In this document: positions 17,074 to 26,373 of the stretch, piece after piece
Layout of the letters: each line of letters starts with the position of its first letter
Numbering within the stretch: position 1 is the stretch's first letter
Origin: Rickettsiales bacterium
GTDB lineage: Bacteria; Pseudomonadota; Alphaproteobacteria; Rickettsiales; UBA1997
Reading direction: 5' to 3'
DNA: 59,786 nucleotides
Assembly: GCA_018969185.1 (NCBI GenBank)
Contig: JAGWYT010000005.1
Location: forward strand, 1 to 59,786
Translations under genes and position numbers: made by a program
Notes under the pieces: model-generated
Seen by the model: only the letters and a program-made list of their open reading frames with translations
Told to the model about the DNA's origin: nothing
The model's database searches: none

Positions 17074-18762
17074 GTGAGCATAAAAAAACCTGTAATTGAT
17101 GTTGTAATTCCCGCTCATAAGAAAGATCTGGCAACTCTTGATCATTGTATAGATGGTATTAGAAAAAATGGTGTAAGTGTTCGCCGAATTATCGTAGTGT
17201 CCAAAGAAAAATATACCAATAAAGCTGAGTGGTTTAGTGAAGATTCTTTTCCATTTTCTTTCAAAGAAATTAGCGATTTATTAAATGGAAATGATGTTGG
17301 TTGGCATTTTCAACAACTACTTAAACTTTACTCTCCCTTAGTAATTCCTGACATTTCAGAAAATGTTTTGGTTTTAGATGCTGATACAGTTTTCTTGCGC
17401 AAAGTTAAGTTTTTTTCTGATGAAGGTTTGCCGCTTTATAATTTAAGCAAAGATCAGAATTTAGAAAATTCTCCATTTCATCAAGTTACTCTAAGACATA
17501 TCAAAAAAATTCTTCCTGATATTGCAAAAAAATTACCAGCAGAATTTGAGAATACTTCTGGAATTTGTCATCACATGTTATTTCAAAAACATTTGATAGA
17601 AGAATTATTTGCAAGAGTTGAAAGTTATGATAATGTGGGTGATAAATTCTATAAAATTTTTCTCAAGAATCGTGAAAAATCCTTTGGAGTTGCAGAATAT
17701 AATTTATATTTTTACTTCCTTGTGAGTTTGCATTCGCAAAGTTACAAAATCAGAGTTTTAAAATATAAAAATACGGCAGATTTTAATTTGTGGAAATATC
17801 GTTTTCGTCGCAAATATCATTACTGCTCTTTCCATTCTTACATGAGAGAAGATAACAAAAAAAACAAATGTAATTTGTTGCAAAAAATAAGTAGAATTTT
17901 CTTTATTGAACAATGGAATATTGGAATTTTAAACTTTCCAATTGCTGATATTTTTCATAAAAAACCAGAAGTAAAATGGTTGAATAACCCTTGTAAATTA
18001 AGGTTTTTTGCTGATCCATTTGGTTTTAAAATTGCTGATAAGAATTATGTTATTTTTGAAGATTATTCGCAGATAAAAAAGAGAGGTAGAATTAGTATTG
18101 CTGCTCTTGATGAAAATTTAAATTTAGTTGATCAGAAAATTGTTTTAGATGATGGAAAACATTTATCATATCCCTTTGTTATAAATGATAAAGATAGTTG
18201 TTTTATGATTTGTGAATCTTACAAATCAAATAAATTGTCGCTTTATGAAATTGATAAAAACAAAATCGAATTGAAAAAAGTCAAAGATATTTTTGTTGAT
18301 AAAAAAATTATTGATCCAACAATTATTTTTCATCAAGAAAAATATTGGATGTTTTATACTACAGAAAATGACTCTAATGCAAAGCTTCACATTGCTTTTG
18401 CTGATTCATTAGATGGTGAATTTAAAGAGCATAAAAAAAATCCAGTGAAAGATGATTTATTTTCAGCAAGATCTGCAGGAACACCTTTTATTGTTGATGG
18501 TGTAATCTATCGTCCTTCGCAAAATTGCACTAAAGCCTATGGCGAATCAGTTGTAATAAATAAAATTACGGAGCTTAGTGAAGAAAATTTTAGTGAAGAA
18601 TTTGTCAAAGAAATCAAGGCTGAATATCATAATTTTGGGTTGCATACGATAAGTGAATTCGGTTTTCTAACATTAACTGATGGAAGAAAAAAAGTGTTTT
18701 TAATTTATAAGCCATTCATTTCTCTTATCAGAAATTTTATGAGGATTTTGAAGAAGAATTGA
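17074..18762 (+). CDS. Two-domain glycosyltransferase-like protein
   Basis: 562 residues, GTG start (SIKKPVIDVVIPAHKKDL). Residues 1-265 resemble a GT-A fold of the DUF6492 type: the start VIDVVIPAHKKDL..LDHCIDGI and a DAD motif at residues 102-104 (VLVLDADTVFLRKV), the probable metal/nucleotide-sugar site. Residues about 275-550 look like a five-bladed beta-propeller of the glucosamine inositolphosphorylceramide transferase/GH43-like group (ADPFGFK, GRISIAALDENLN, YPFVINDKDSCFMICES, SAGTPFIVDGVIYRPSQN). This suggests surface polysaccharide or glycolipid synthesis. Its position between rpsG and fusA, in what is normally an uninterrupted str operon, is unusual and points to insertion. Confidence 0.75.
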   Translation: MSIKKPVIDVVIPAHKKDLATLDHCIDGIRKNGVSVRRIIVVSKEKYTNKAEWFSEDSFPFSFKEISDLLNGNDVGWHFQQLLKLYSPLVIPDISENVLVLDADTVFLRKVKFFSDEGLPLYNLSKDQNLENSPFHQVTLRHIKKILPDIAKKLPAEFENTSGICHHMLFQKHLIEELFARVESYDNVGDKFYKIFLKNREKSFGVAEYNLYFYFLVSLHSQSYKIRVLKYKNTADFNLWKYRFRRKYHYCSFHSYMREDNKKNKCNLLQKISRIFFIEQWNIGILNFPIADIFHKKPEVKWLNNPCKLRFFADPFGFKIADKNYVIFEDYSQIKKRGRISIAALDENLNLVDQKIVLDDGKHLSYPFVINDKDSCFMICESYKSNKLSLYEIDKNKIELKKVKDIFVDKKIIDPTIIFHQEKYWMFYTTENDSNAKLHIAFADSLDGEFKEHKKNPVKDDLFSARSAGTPFIVDGVIYRPSQNCTKAYGESVVINKITELSEENFSEEFVKEIKAEYHNFGLHTISEFGFLTLTDGRKKVFLIYKPFISLIRNFMRILKKN

Positions 18763-18777
18763 CAAAGTTTCTACTTC

Positions 18778-18889
18778 GTCATCCTCCCGTTATACAGCCA
18801 CTTTTAGTGGCTGTTAACGAAGGATCTCAGGAGACGATGGAGATCTTTCTCCAAGAATTTCTAAAAGAAATTCTAAGACTCAAGATGAC
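18778..18889. repeat. Palindromic element, family A (copy 3)
   Basis: Hairpins ACAGCCAC/GTGGCTGT, CGAAGGATCTC/GAGATCTTTC and AGAATTT/AAATTCT lie inside outer GTCATC..GATGAC ends. The rest of the 344-bp spacer before fusA (18890-19106) is AT-rich with one leader hairpin (CCAGCT near 19019 with AGCTGG near 19058) and no ORF. Confidence 0.75.
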
Positions 18890-19106
18890 AATGGGATGGT
18901 TGTCAAAAAACCAAATAAAATTTCTTGTTAATTAGAAAAAACAAACTACATTCCCGCGCCTCTCACACTTTAGATTTTTAGAAGAGATTCATAAAAGCAA
19001 GTTTTTCGCTGTTCTGATCCAGCTAAATTTAAAATTCTTAATACTTGATTTAAGCTGGTGTTTCTTAAGCTCGTGTGTGTTTTTAAATAACTAAAATATT
19101 ATTGTC

Positions 19107-21185
19107 ATGGCTCGTCAAATTGAAATAGAAAAATATCGTAATATTGGCATTATGGCCCATATCGATGCTGGTAAAACTACTACAACTGAACGTATTCTTT
19201 TTTATACTGGAAAATCTCACAAAATTGGTGAAGTGCATGATGGCGCTGCCACAATGGACTGGATGGAACAAGAACAAGAACGTGGTATTACAATCACTTC
19301 TGCAGCAACAACTTGTTTTTGGAAAAATCATCGAATCAATATTATTGATACTCCGGGACACGTAGATTTTACAATTGAAGTTGAAAGATCGCTTCGCGTT
19401 CTTGACGGAGCAGTTTGTGTATTTGATGCGGTTGCTGGTGTTGAACCGCAATCAGAAACTGTTTGGAGACAAGCAAATAAATATCGCGTACCAAGAATGT
19501 GTTTCGTAAATAAAATGGATCGTGTTGGTGCGAATTTTTATCGCTGTGTTGATATGATGAAAACTCGTCTTGGTGCTCGCCCAGTGCCAATTCAATTACC
19601 AATTCATGAAGCTGAAAATTATGGTGGTTTGATTGATCTTATTCAAATGAAAGCAGTGGTTTGGAAAGACGAAACAATGGGTGCAGATTACACTTTAGAA
19701 GAAATTCCATCTGATCTTTTAGATAAGGCTAAAGAATATCGTGAAATGCTTGTTGAAGCAGCTGTTGAGCAAGATGATGCTTTAATGGAAAGATATTTAG
19801 GTGGTGAAGAAATTTCGCAAGATGATCTTAAAGCCTGTATCCGTAAAGCTACAATAGCTGGTGCTTTTGTTCCTGTATTAAACGGAACTGCTTTCAAGAA
19901 TAAAGGTGTTCAAACCTTACTTGACGCGGTTGTAGACTTTTTGCCAAATCCAAAAGATATCAAACAAATTCCAGCAATTGATAATAAAACTGAAGAAGCA
20001 ATTAATATTACTTGTGAAGATAAAAAACTTGCTGGTTTAGCGTTCAAAATCATGACTGATCCTTTCGTTGGATCTCTGACCTTCGTACGTATTTATTCAG
20101 GAACTTTAACCAGTGGTAGCGGTATTATTAATACTACTAAAGGTTCTAAAGAAAGAGTTGGTAGAATTTTGTTGATGCATGCTAATAACCGTGAAGATAT
20201 TAAAGAAGCTAATGCTGGTGATATTGTGGCTTTAGCAGGTTTAAAAAATACTACAACTGGCGATACTTTAGTTGAAGATGGAAATAACATCGTTCTTGAA
20301 AGAATGATTTTCCCTGAACCAGTAATTGAAGTTTCAGTTGAACCAAAATCAACTGCTGATCAAGAAAAAATGGGCATGGCTTTATCGCGCTTGGCTTCAG
20401 AAGATCCTTCACTTCGTATTGAATCAAATCCTGAATCAGGTCAAACAATTCTAAGAGGTATGGGTGAATTGCATCTTGAAATCATTGTTGATCGTATGAA
20501 ACGTGAATTCAAAGTTGAAGCTAATATTGGTCAACCAAAAGTTGCTTACCGTGAAGCAATCACTAAGCAAGTTGAAATTGATTACACTCACAAAAAACAA
20601 TCAGGTGGCGCGGGTCAATTTGCGAAAGTTAAAATTATTTTTGAACCACTTCCAGCAGACTCTAAAGACAATTTCATTTTTGAAAGTGAAATCGTTGGTG
20701 GACGCGTTCCAAGAGAATATATTCCGGGTGTTGAAAAAGGTTTAGAATCTGCAAAAGAAACTGGCTCTTTGGCTGGATTCCCTGTAGTTCGTTTAAAAAC
20801 AAGATTAATTGATGGTGCTTATCACGATGTTGACTCATCAGTTCTAGCATTTGAAATTGCTGCACGCAGCGCTTTCCGTGAAGCTATGGAAAAAGCTGGT
20901 GCAATCATTCTTGAGCCAATTATGAAAGTTGAAGTTGTAACTCCAGAAGAATATATGGGCGATGTGATCGGTGACGTTAACTCGCGTCGTGGACAAATTC
21001 AAAATGTTGAAGCTCGTGATATCGTGCAAGTGATTACTGCAAAAGTTCCTCTTGCTGCAATGTTTGGTTATGTAAATAGCCTTCGTTCTTTATCGCAAGG
21101 TCGTGCTAGTTACTCTATGGAGTTTGATTCTTATGAACAGGTTCCAAGTAATGTAGCTGAAGAAATTAAGGCTAAGAAGTCCTAA
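19107..21185 (+). CDS. fusA: Translation elongation factor G
   Basis: 692 residues, full length. The G1 motif AHIDAGKTT lies at residues 17-25, with G3 DTPGHVDFT and G4 NKMD. Domains II-V follow, including [14 protein letters not shown] and the C-terminal domain with [23 protein letters not shown] drives ribosomal translocation and, with ribosome recycling factor, subunit splitting. Codon use is strongly AT-ending (AAA, GAA, CAA), as in the flanking ribosomal genes. It is followed by a 491-bp spacer before tuf. Confidence 0.98.
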   Translation: MARQIEIEKYRNIGIMAHIDAGKTTTTERILFYTGKSHKIGEVHDGAATMDWMEQEQERGITITSAATTCFWKNHRINIIDTPGHVDFTIEVERSLRVLDGAVCVFDAVAGVEPQSETVWRQANKYRVPRMCFVNKMDRVGANFYRCVDMMKTRLGARPVPIQLPIHEAENYGGLIDLIQMKAVVWKDETMGADYTLEEIPSDLLDKAKEYREMLVEAAVEQDDALMERYLGGEEISQDDLKACIRKATIAGAFVPVLNGTAFKNKGVQTLLDAVVDFLPNPKDIKQIPAIDNKTEEAINITCEDKKLAGLAFKIMTDPFVGSLTFVRIYSGTLTSGSGIINTTKGSKERVGRILLMHANNREDIKEANAGDIVALAGLKNTTTGDTLVEDGNNIVLERMIFPEPVIEVSVEPKSTADQEKMGMALSRLASEDPSLRIESNPESGQTILRGMGELHLEIIVDRMKREFKVEANIGQPKVAYREAITKQVEIDYTHKKQSGGAGQFAKVKIIFEPLPADSKDNFIFESEIVGGRVPREYIPGVEKGLESAKETGSLAGFPVVRLKTRLIDGAYHDVDSSVLAFEIAARSAFREAMEKAGAIILEPIMKVEVVTPEEYMGDVIGDVNSRRGQIQNVEARDIVQVITAKVPLAAMFGYVNSLRSLSQGRASYSMEFDSYEQVPSNVAEEIKAKKS

Positions 21186-21229
21186 ATTTATTATCTCTTA
21201 ACTTATTGATTTATTGAAGAGGTTTCTAA

Positions 21230-21291
21230 ATCTTTTTTGAAAAAGGAGGTGGCTGTCTTCGCCAAAGGCGAAGATAGCCGGAGGATTTAAT
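21230..21291. repeat. Palindromic element, family C (copy 1)
   Basis: Contains GAAAAAGGAGGTGGC, the perfect hairpin CTTCGCC/GGCGAAG inside GGCTGTC..GATAGCC (21252-21280) and the end GCCGGAGGATTTAA. The same end blocks occur in four copies around the DUF559 gene at 55.1 kb. The rest of the fusA-tuf spacer (21292-21560) has no ORF and only weak hairpins. Confidence 0.7.
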
Positions 21292-21561
21292 TTTATTTAG
21301 CATTTCTTGTTCAGAATTGGTATTAAAAAAGAATCACCGAATTTAAAAAAATTACTTGCAATATATTTTTCGATCATCAGAATGGATGACCTCAATTGAA
21401 AAAGGGGTTGTCTTTAGATCAACTTATATAAGCTCATGAAGCGCTGATTTATCTGGTCTTGAAGCTGATTTTAAGATAAGATTTTCTGATTTTTCATTAA
21501 TAAATTTTTTAAAAATTTTCAAAGAAAAAATCTTTGTAATTTTTATTTTTTAGTTTTTCTT

Positions 21562-21588
21562 CTGTCACTTTTTGGTGACAGATTTTTT
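21562..21588 (+). terminator. Terminator-like hairpin upstream of tuf
   Basis: CTGTCAC (21562-21568) and GTGACAG (21575-21581), followed by a T-run. It lies 89 bp before tuf, so tuf is probably transcribed mainly from its own promoter or under attenuation. Confidence 0.6.
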
Positions 21589-21676
21589 CTCAAATTCTTT
21601 ATGAAATAAAGAATTGAAGTTGCTGCTGTCTTTACAACAGTAACTTAATATAAATCGTAAATATATTGGTACAGAT

Positions 21677-22867
21677 ATGACCAAACAAGTATTCCAACGC
21701 ACTAAGCCTCACGTTAATATAGGAACGATCGGGCACGTTGACCATGGTAAGACAACATTAACTGCTGCTATTACTACTTATTTAGCTAAGTCAGGTAAGG
21801 CGGAAAAGAGGAGTTATGATCAGATTGATGCTGCTCCAGAAGAGAAGGAGCGTGGTATTACGATTAATACTGCACACGTAGAGTATGAAACTGAGAAGAG
21901 GCATTATGCGCATGTGGATTGTCCGGGGCATGCGGATTATGTGAAGAACATGATTACAGGTGCTGCGCAGATGGATGGTGCTATATTGGTTGTATCTGCT
22001 GCTGATGGACCGATGCCGCAGACTCGTGAACATATTCTTCTTGCTAAGCAAGTTGGTGTTCCATCTATTGTAGTATTTCTAAACAAGGTTGATATGGTTG
22101 AAGACCAAGAGTTACTTGATTTGGTTGAGATGGAAGTTCGTGAGTTATTATCTTCATATGATTTTCCTGGTGATAAGATTCCAATTATTAAAGGTTCTGC
22201 ATTGAAAGCTCTTGAAGGTGATGCTTCAGATATTGGAGAGAAGTCTATGCAGGCGTTGATGGATGCAGTAGATTCTTATATTCCAGAGCCTGTGAGAGCG
22301 ACAGATAAGCCATTTTTGATGCCGATTGAAGATGTGTTTTCAATTTCAGGGCGTGGAACGGTTGTAACTGGAAGGATTGAGCGTGGTATTGTGAAGATCA
22401 ACGAAGAGTTAGAGATTGTAGGTATTCGTGCGACTCAGAAGACAACTTGTACTGGTATTGAGATGTTCAAGAAGTTACTTGATGAAGGAAGAGCTGGTGA
22501 TAATGCTGGTGTATTATTACGCGGAACTAAGAAGGAAGAAGTTGAAAGAGGTCAAGTTCTTTGTAAACCTGGTTCAATTACTCCACATACTGAGTTTGAA
22601 GCTGAGGTATATATTTTGACTAAGGAAGAAGGCGGAAGACATACACCATTCTTTAAGAATTACAGACCACAATTTTATTTTAGAACTACGGATGTGACTG
22701 GATCAGTTACTCTTGCTGCTGGTACTGAGATGGTTATGCCTGGAGACAATGTAAAGATCAATGTGGCTTTGATTGCTCCTATTGCAATGGAGGAAGGCTT
22801 AAGGTTTGCTATTCGTGAAGGTGGCAGAACTGTTGGCGCTGGTGTTGTTTCAAAGATCTTAAAATAA
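21677..22867 (+). CDS. tuf: Translation elongation factor Tu
   Basis: 396 residues, full length. G1 GHVDHGKT is at residues 19-26, G3 [15 protein letters not shown] and G4 NKVD follow, and domains II-III end in [13 protein letters not shown]-Tu delivers aminoacyl-tRNA to the ribosome. The codon use is odd: lysine is written mostly AAG (about 23 AAG to 5 AAA by my reading), with frequent GAG, CAG, GCG and AGG, whereas fusA, rpsG and rpoB use AAA, GAA, CAA and AGA/CGT. The gene sits between fusA and tRNA-Trp-secE, joining the upstream context of tufA with the downstream context of tufB of other proteobacteria. Confidence 0.98.
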   Translation: MTKQVFQRTKPHVNIGTIGHVDHGKTTLTAAITTYLAKSGKAEKRSYDQIDAAPEEKERGITINTAHVEYETEKRHYAHVDCPGHADYVKNMITGAAQMDGAILVVSAADGPMPQTREHILLAKQVGVPSIVVFLNKVDMVEDQELLDLVEMEVRELLSSYDFPGDKIPIIKGSALKALEGDASDIGEKSMQALMDAVDSYIPEPVRATDKPFLMPIEDVFSISGRGTVVTGRIERGIVKINEELEIVGIRATQKTTCTGIEMFKKLLDEGRAGDNAGVLLRGTKKEEVERGQVLCKPGSITPHTEFEAEVYILTKEEGGRHTPFFKNYRPQFYFRTTDVTGSVTLAAGTEMVMPGDNVKINVALIAPIAMEEGLRFAIREGGRTVGAGVVSKILK

Positions 22868-22874
22868 AAAGTTT

Positions 22875-22950
22875 AGGAGCGTAGCTCAATTGGTAGAGTA
22901 GCGGTCTCCAAAACCGTTGGTTGGGGGTTCGATTCCTCTCGCTCCTGCCA
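22875..22950 (+). tRNA. trnW: tRNA-Trp (CCA anticodon)
   Basis: 76 bases. Acceptor AGGAGCG pairs perfectly with CGCTCCT. The anticodon stem GCGGT/ACCGT holds loop CTCCAAA with anticodon CCA; T-loop TTCGATT; CCA is encoded. It lies 7 bp after tuf and before secE, the classical tufB-trnW-secE order. Confidence 0.95.
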
Positions 22951-23081
22951 TTATTTTTTAGGTGGTGAGTTTGAAAACACAGGGATTTTGGCACAGCTAA
23001 AAGGCCCATTTGAAACTAAAAATGACCGTTTGGGTCATTTTTTTGGCTAAAGCCATCGTTTTAAACCTCGCTCCTGCCATT
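22938..23081 (+). repeat. 15-bp direct repeat of tRNA-Trp 3' end bracketing 114 bp
   Basis: CTCGCTCCTGCCATT occurs at 22938-22952 (end of the tRNA) and again at 23067-23081, 129 bp later. Duplication of a tRNA 3' end around a short segment is the footprint expected from integration, followed by loss, of an element using the tRNA as attachment site. Local duplication is the alternative. The enclosed DNA has no ORF. Confidence 0.65.
23018..23044 (+). terminator. Rho-independent terminator after tRNA-Trp
   Basis: AAAAATGACC (23018-23027), a short loop and GGGTCATTTTTTT form a strong hairpin with a T tail between tRNA-Trp and secE. Confidence 0.75.
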
Positions 23082-23109
23082 TTTGAAATTAATTAAATTC
23101 ATTTTAAAA

Positions 23110-23286
23110 GTGATAAGTTTTTTTAAAGATACAATCGACGAGCTAAAAAAGCTCCATATTCCTACGAAGAAAGAAACATATGTTACCACAGTAACAATCT
23201 TGGTTACTATTACTGTGGTTTCTTTGGCTATTTTGTTAGCTGATTTTATTATTTCCAAATTTATTGGTGTTATTTTTGGTTTATAA
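23110..23286 (+). CDS. secE: Preprotein translocase subunit SecE
   Basis: Small protein with one C-terminal membrane segment (VTILVTITVVSLAILLADFI), preceded by the SecE-type amphipathic helix (FFKDTIDELKKLHIPTKKE). SecE clamps SecY in the Sec translocon. I chose the GTG at 23110 (58 residues, first residues then ISFFKDT); a TTG at 23083 would add nine residues. Neither has a convincing ribosome-binding site. The tryptophan usually found in the W-P-(S/T) motif of SecE is replaced by HIPTKKE, so the sequence is divergent. Assignment rests on size, topology and the trnW-secE-nusG order. Confidence 0.85.
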   Translation: MISFFKDTIDELKKLHIPTKKETYVTTVTILVTITVVSLAILLADFIISKFIGVIFGL

Positions 23287-23320
23287 TTCGAATTATTAAT
23301 TAATTAGAAGTAAGTTAAAG

Positions 23321-23860
23321 ATGGAGAATAAAGATAATAAGTGGTACATATTAAACGTGATGGCTGGGCAAGAAAATAAAGTTGCTGCGGACATTAAATC
23401 TATGATCATGCGTGGTGTTTTTTCTGGTTATGTATCAGATGCTTTAGTTCCTTCAAAACAGATTGTTAAAATTAAAAAAGGAAAAAAAGTTCAAGAAGCG
23501 CAGAAATTATTTCCAGGATATGTTTTCGTAAACGCTAATATTAATTCTAGTGCTTACAACTCGCTTAATGCAATTCCTAAAGTAATGGGTTTCTTAGGTG
23601 GTAAAAATACTCCACAGCCAGTTACTGATGAGAAAATGCAATCAATTTTAAATCTTTCAAGCGAATCAGCTTCAGATAACAAAAATGTTATTTTTGAAAT
23701 TGGTGAAACTTTGAATGTAATAGAGGGTCCTTTTGAATCTTTCTCTGGTACTGTTGAAGAATTTGATGTTGAGAAGCAAAAAGTTAAAATTTCAATTTTA
23801 ATTTTCGGTCGAGCAACTTCAGTTGAACTTGATGTAAATCAGGTAGAAAAAACCTCTTAA
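23321..23860 (+). CDS. nusG: Transcription termination/antitermination protein NusG
   Basis: 179 residues. The NGN domain begins KWYILNVMAGQENKVAADI and includes LFPGYVFVNANI and IPKVMGFLGG. A C-terminal KOW domain follows (FEIGETLNVIEGPFESFSG). NusG binds RNA polymerase and couples it with Rho or ribosomal S10. Standard place between secE and rplK, though 276 bp separate it from rplK. Confidence 0.97.
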   Translation: MENKDNKWYILNVMAGQENKVAADIKSMIMRGVFSGYVSDALVPSKQIVKIKKGKKVQEAQKLFPGYVFVNANINSSAYNSLNAIPKVMGFLGGKNTPQPVTDEKMQSILNLSSESASDNKNVIFEIGETLNVIEGPFESFSGTVEEFDVEKQKVKISILIFGRATSVELDVNQVEKTS

Positions 23861-23880
23861 AAACTTGTTGACTAGTCACT

Positions 23881-23990
23881 CCATCCTTGAAACACGAAGT
23901 GTTTCGAGGATATTGTGAGTTAACGGGCAGAGATTCTTGAACTTACTTCGTAAATTCAAGAATGACGATGTGAGAATGTCGTCTTCAAAA
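23881..23990. repeat. Hairpin cluster between nusG and rplK
   Basis: Hairpin ATCCTTGAAACAC/GTGTTTCGAGGAT (23883-23911) and hairpin TTCTTGAACTTAC/GTAAATTCAAGAA (23954-23982), with a CGTCATTCTTGAA-type end in reverse. They resemble the short TCATCCTT elements at 11794 and 57517. The rest of the spacer to 24136 is the AT-rich leader of the rplK operon. Confidence 0.6.
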
Positions 23991-24136
23991 ATTTTTTCAA
24001 AAAAATAAAAAAACTAATTGCAAATTAGTTTTTGGTAACTATCTTTTTATGCCTCTTAAAATTTAGAGATTAAGAATTTGGAATAGAAAAGTCCAAAATA
24101 AGCATAATTAAATTTCGGTGAATTCCTTTTAAAAAT

Positions 24137-24574
24137 ATGTCAAAAAGTAAAAAAGAAGTTTTAGGATTAATTAAATTACAAGTGCCTTCAGGCAAGGCGA
24201 ATCCTGCTCCTCCAATTGGTCCGGCTCTTGGTCAAAAAGGTCTTAACATCATGGAGTTTTGTAAGCAATTTAACGCTTTAAAATTTGACTTTGAAGCTGG
24301 TACTCCAATTCCAGTTACAATAACTGCTTACAAAGATAAATCATTTACATTCACTACTAAGAATCCTCCAGTTTCTTACTTAATTATGAAGGAAATTGGT
24401 TTAGCAAAAGGTTCTTCAGCTCCCGGAAAAGACACAGCTGGTAAAATTACTATGGTGCAAATTAAAAATGTTGCTAAGAAAAAAATGGCTGACATGAACG
24501 CAACTAGTCTTGATGCTTGTGCACAAATGGTTAAAGGATCTGCTGTATCAATGGGTCTTGAAGTTATAGAATAA
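24137..24574 (+). CDS. rplK: 50S ribosomal protein L11
   Basis: 145 residues. IKLQVPSGKANPAPPIGPAL is the universally conserved start, and the C-terminal RNA-binding domain contains AAGKITMVQI-like and MNATSLDACAQMVKGSAVSMG. L11 forms the GTPase-associated stalk base on 23S rRNA. 18 bp before rplA, same operon. Confidence 0.98.
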   Translation: MSKSKKEVLGLIKLQVPSGKANPAPPIGPALGQKGLNIMEFCKQFNALKFDFEAGTPIPVTITAYKDKSFTFTTKNPPVSYLIMKEIGLAKGSSAPGKDTAGKITMVQIKNVAKKKMADMNATSLDACAQMVKGSAVSMGLEVIE

Positions 24575-24592
24575 TCTAAATTTTTTTAGAAA

Positions 24593-25297
24593 ATGGTAAA
24601 AAATACTAAAACAAAAAAAACTGGTAAAAAATCTGAACCTGAAAAACATTTCGCAGCGAATCTTGAAGAAGCTGTGAAAAAGGCTCAAGAATTAAGCGCA
24701 GAAAATAAACGTAAATTTAATGAATCTGTTGATATTGCAGTTAATCTTGGAATTGATGCTAAGCAATCTGATCAATCTGTAAAAGGTTCAATTTTGCTTC
24801 CTAACGGTTCTGGCAAGAAAATAAGAGTTATTGTTTTTGCAGCAAATGACAATCAAAGAAAAGATGCTCTTGAAGCTGGTGCAACAATGGTTGGCTTAGA
24901 AGATCTAGTGGCAAAAATTGAAGGTGGTTTCCTTGATTTTGATTGCTGCGTTGCAACTCCTGATGTTATGCAAAAAATTAGTAAAGTTGCGAAAAAGCTT
25001 GGGCCACGTGGTTTGATGCCAAGCCCTAAAAATGGTACTGTCACAGTTGATGTAAAAAAAGCCGTTACTGAAGCATTGAAAGGTAAGGCTGATTTCAAAA
25101 ACGATAAAGCTGGTACAGTTCATTGCTTAGTTGGTAAAGTAGATTTTAAAGTTGAAGCTTTGGTAGAAAATACTAAAGCAATCATTAAAGCTATAAAAGA
25201 TGCTAAGCCAGAAAATTCAAAAGGAAAATTTATAAAAGAATTTTACCTTAGCACAACAATGGGTCCTTCAGTGCAAGTTGCTACTGACGGTCTATAA
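24593..25297 (+). CDS. rplA: 50S ribosomal protein L1
   Basis: 234 residues, full length. GSILLPNGSGKKIRVIVFA and LGPRGLMPSPKNGTV are L1 signatures; the latter is the conserved loop of domain II. L1 forms the mobile E-site stalk and in many bacteria represses its own operon by binding the mRNA leader. The leader before rplK is long enough for such a site, but I could not identify it. It has a Lys-rich N-terminal extension of about 15 residues. Confidence 0.98.
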   Translation: MVKNTKTKKTGKKSEPEKHFAANLEEAVKKAQELSAENKRKFNESVDIAVNLGIDAKQSDQSVKGSILLPNGSGKKIRVIVFAANDNQRKDALEAGATMVGLEDLVAKIEGGFLDFDCCVATPDVMQKISKVAKKLGPRGLMPSPKNGTVTVDVKKAVTEALKGKADFKNDKAGTVHCLVGKVDFKVEALVENTKAIIKAIKDAKPENSKGKFIKEFYLSTTMGPSVQVATDGL

Positions 25298-25315
25298 TTA
25301 ATTCTTGAGTTTAAG

Positions 25316-25810
25316 ATGAATAGAAATGAAAAAGCGGATTTAATTTCCGCGTTAAAAGAGAAACTAACAGCAAGCACTTTTGTTGCTGTAGTTCACTATA
25401 GAGGTATGACAGACAAGCAACTTTACGATATGAGAGTTGCTCTAAAAGCTAAATCTTGCAACATGAAGATTGCTAAAAATACCCTAGTTAAAGTTGCAAT
25501 TAAAGGAACTGAATTGGAAGTTTTATCTTCGCATTTATCAGGACCAACAGCAATACTTTACTCAGATGATATGGTCGCTTTGTCAAAAGTTATGGCTGAT
25601 TTTTCTAAGGAAGTTGAGCTTTTAAAAATAAAAACTGGTTATCTGAATAAAGAATTAATTTCTGAGAATACCATTAGGGATTTAGCGAAATTAGGTTCTT
25701 TGGAAGAGGTGCGTGCTTCTTTCATTGGCAAACTCAAAGGTATTCAATCTAACTTTGTGAGAGTTTTACAGGCTCCGGAGGCAGGATTGGCTTCTTCATT
25801 TAAAAGCTAA
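25316..25810 (+). CDS. rplJ: 50S ribosomal protein L10
   Basis: 164 residues. N-terminal FVAVVHYRGMTDKQLYDMR matches the rRNA-binding domain, and the C-terminal helical part binds L7/L12 dimers. It is 39 bp upstream of rplL and 18 bp downstream of rplA. L10-L12 complexes autoregulate this operon in other bacteria. Confidence 0.97.
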   Translation: MNRNEKADLISALKEKLTASTFVAVVHYRGMTDKQLYDMRVALKAKSCNMKIAKNTLVKVAIKGTELEVLSSHLSGPTAILYSDDMVALSKVMADFSKEVELLKIKTGYLNKELISENTIRDLAKLGSLEEVRASFIGKLKGIQSNFVRVLQAPEAGLASSFKS

Positions 25811-25849
25811 TGATAAAATTTAAATAATAACAAAAACTAATAGGAAAAA

Positions 25850-26224
25850 ATGACTACTCATAATTTAGATCAAATTTCAGAAACACTTTCTTCACTTACA
25901 ATCCTTGAATTAGCTGATTTAAGCAAAAAACTTGAAGAAAAATGGGGTGTCTCAGCTGCTTCTTTCGCAGTTGCTGCTCCTGCTGCTGGTGGCGCTGCTG
26001 CTGCTGAAGCAAAAGACAAATTCGAAGTTGTATTAACTGCTGCTGGCGATAACAAAATCAACGTTATTAAAGAAGTTAGAGCAATTACTGGTCTTGGTTT
26101 AAAAGAAGCTAAAGATTTAGTTGAAGGAGCTCCTAAAACTCTTAAATCTGATGTTCCTACAGCTGAAGCTAACGAAATGAAGAAAAAATTAGAAGCTGCT
26201 GGTGCTAAAGTTGAATTGAAATAG
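25850..26224 (+). CDS. rplL: 50S ribosomal protein L7/L12
   Basis: 124 residues. The N-terminal dimerisation domain is joined by an Ala/Gly-rich hinge ([13 protein letters not shown]) to the C-terminal factor-binding domain ([30 protein letters not shown]). It forms the flexible stalk that recruits EF-Tu and EF-G. A strong hairpin with a T tail follows 20 bp after the stop. Confidence 0.98.
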   Translation: MTTHNLDQISETLSSLTILELADLSKKLEEKWGVSAASFAVAAPAAGGAAAAEAKDKFEVVLTAAGDNKINVIKEVRAITGLGLKEAKDLVEGAPKTLKSDVPTAEANEMKKKLEAAGAKVELK

Positions 26225-26243
26225 TTTTCAATTTTTTTATAAG

Positions 26244-26275
26244 GCCAACCCGTCTTTTTTGATGGGTTGGCTTTT
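26244..26275 (+). terminator. Attenuator/terminator between rplL and rpoB
   Basis: GCCAACCCGTC (26244-26254) pairs with GATGGGTTGGC (26261-26271), followed by TTTT. Partial termination here, lowering rpoBC relative to ribosomal protein mRNA, is established in other bacteria. Confidence 0.75.
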
Positions 26276-26373
26276 GGTGTTTATAGGCTAGGTAAGAAAA
26301 TTCAGGGCAAAGGTGCTTGGATTTATAGTTAGATATATTCAGATTAAATCAATAAAAAAGAGGTTTATCTAAG

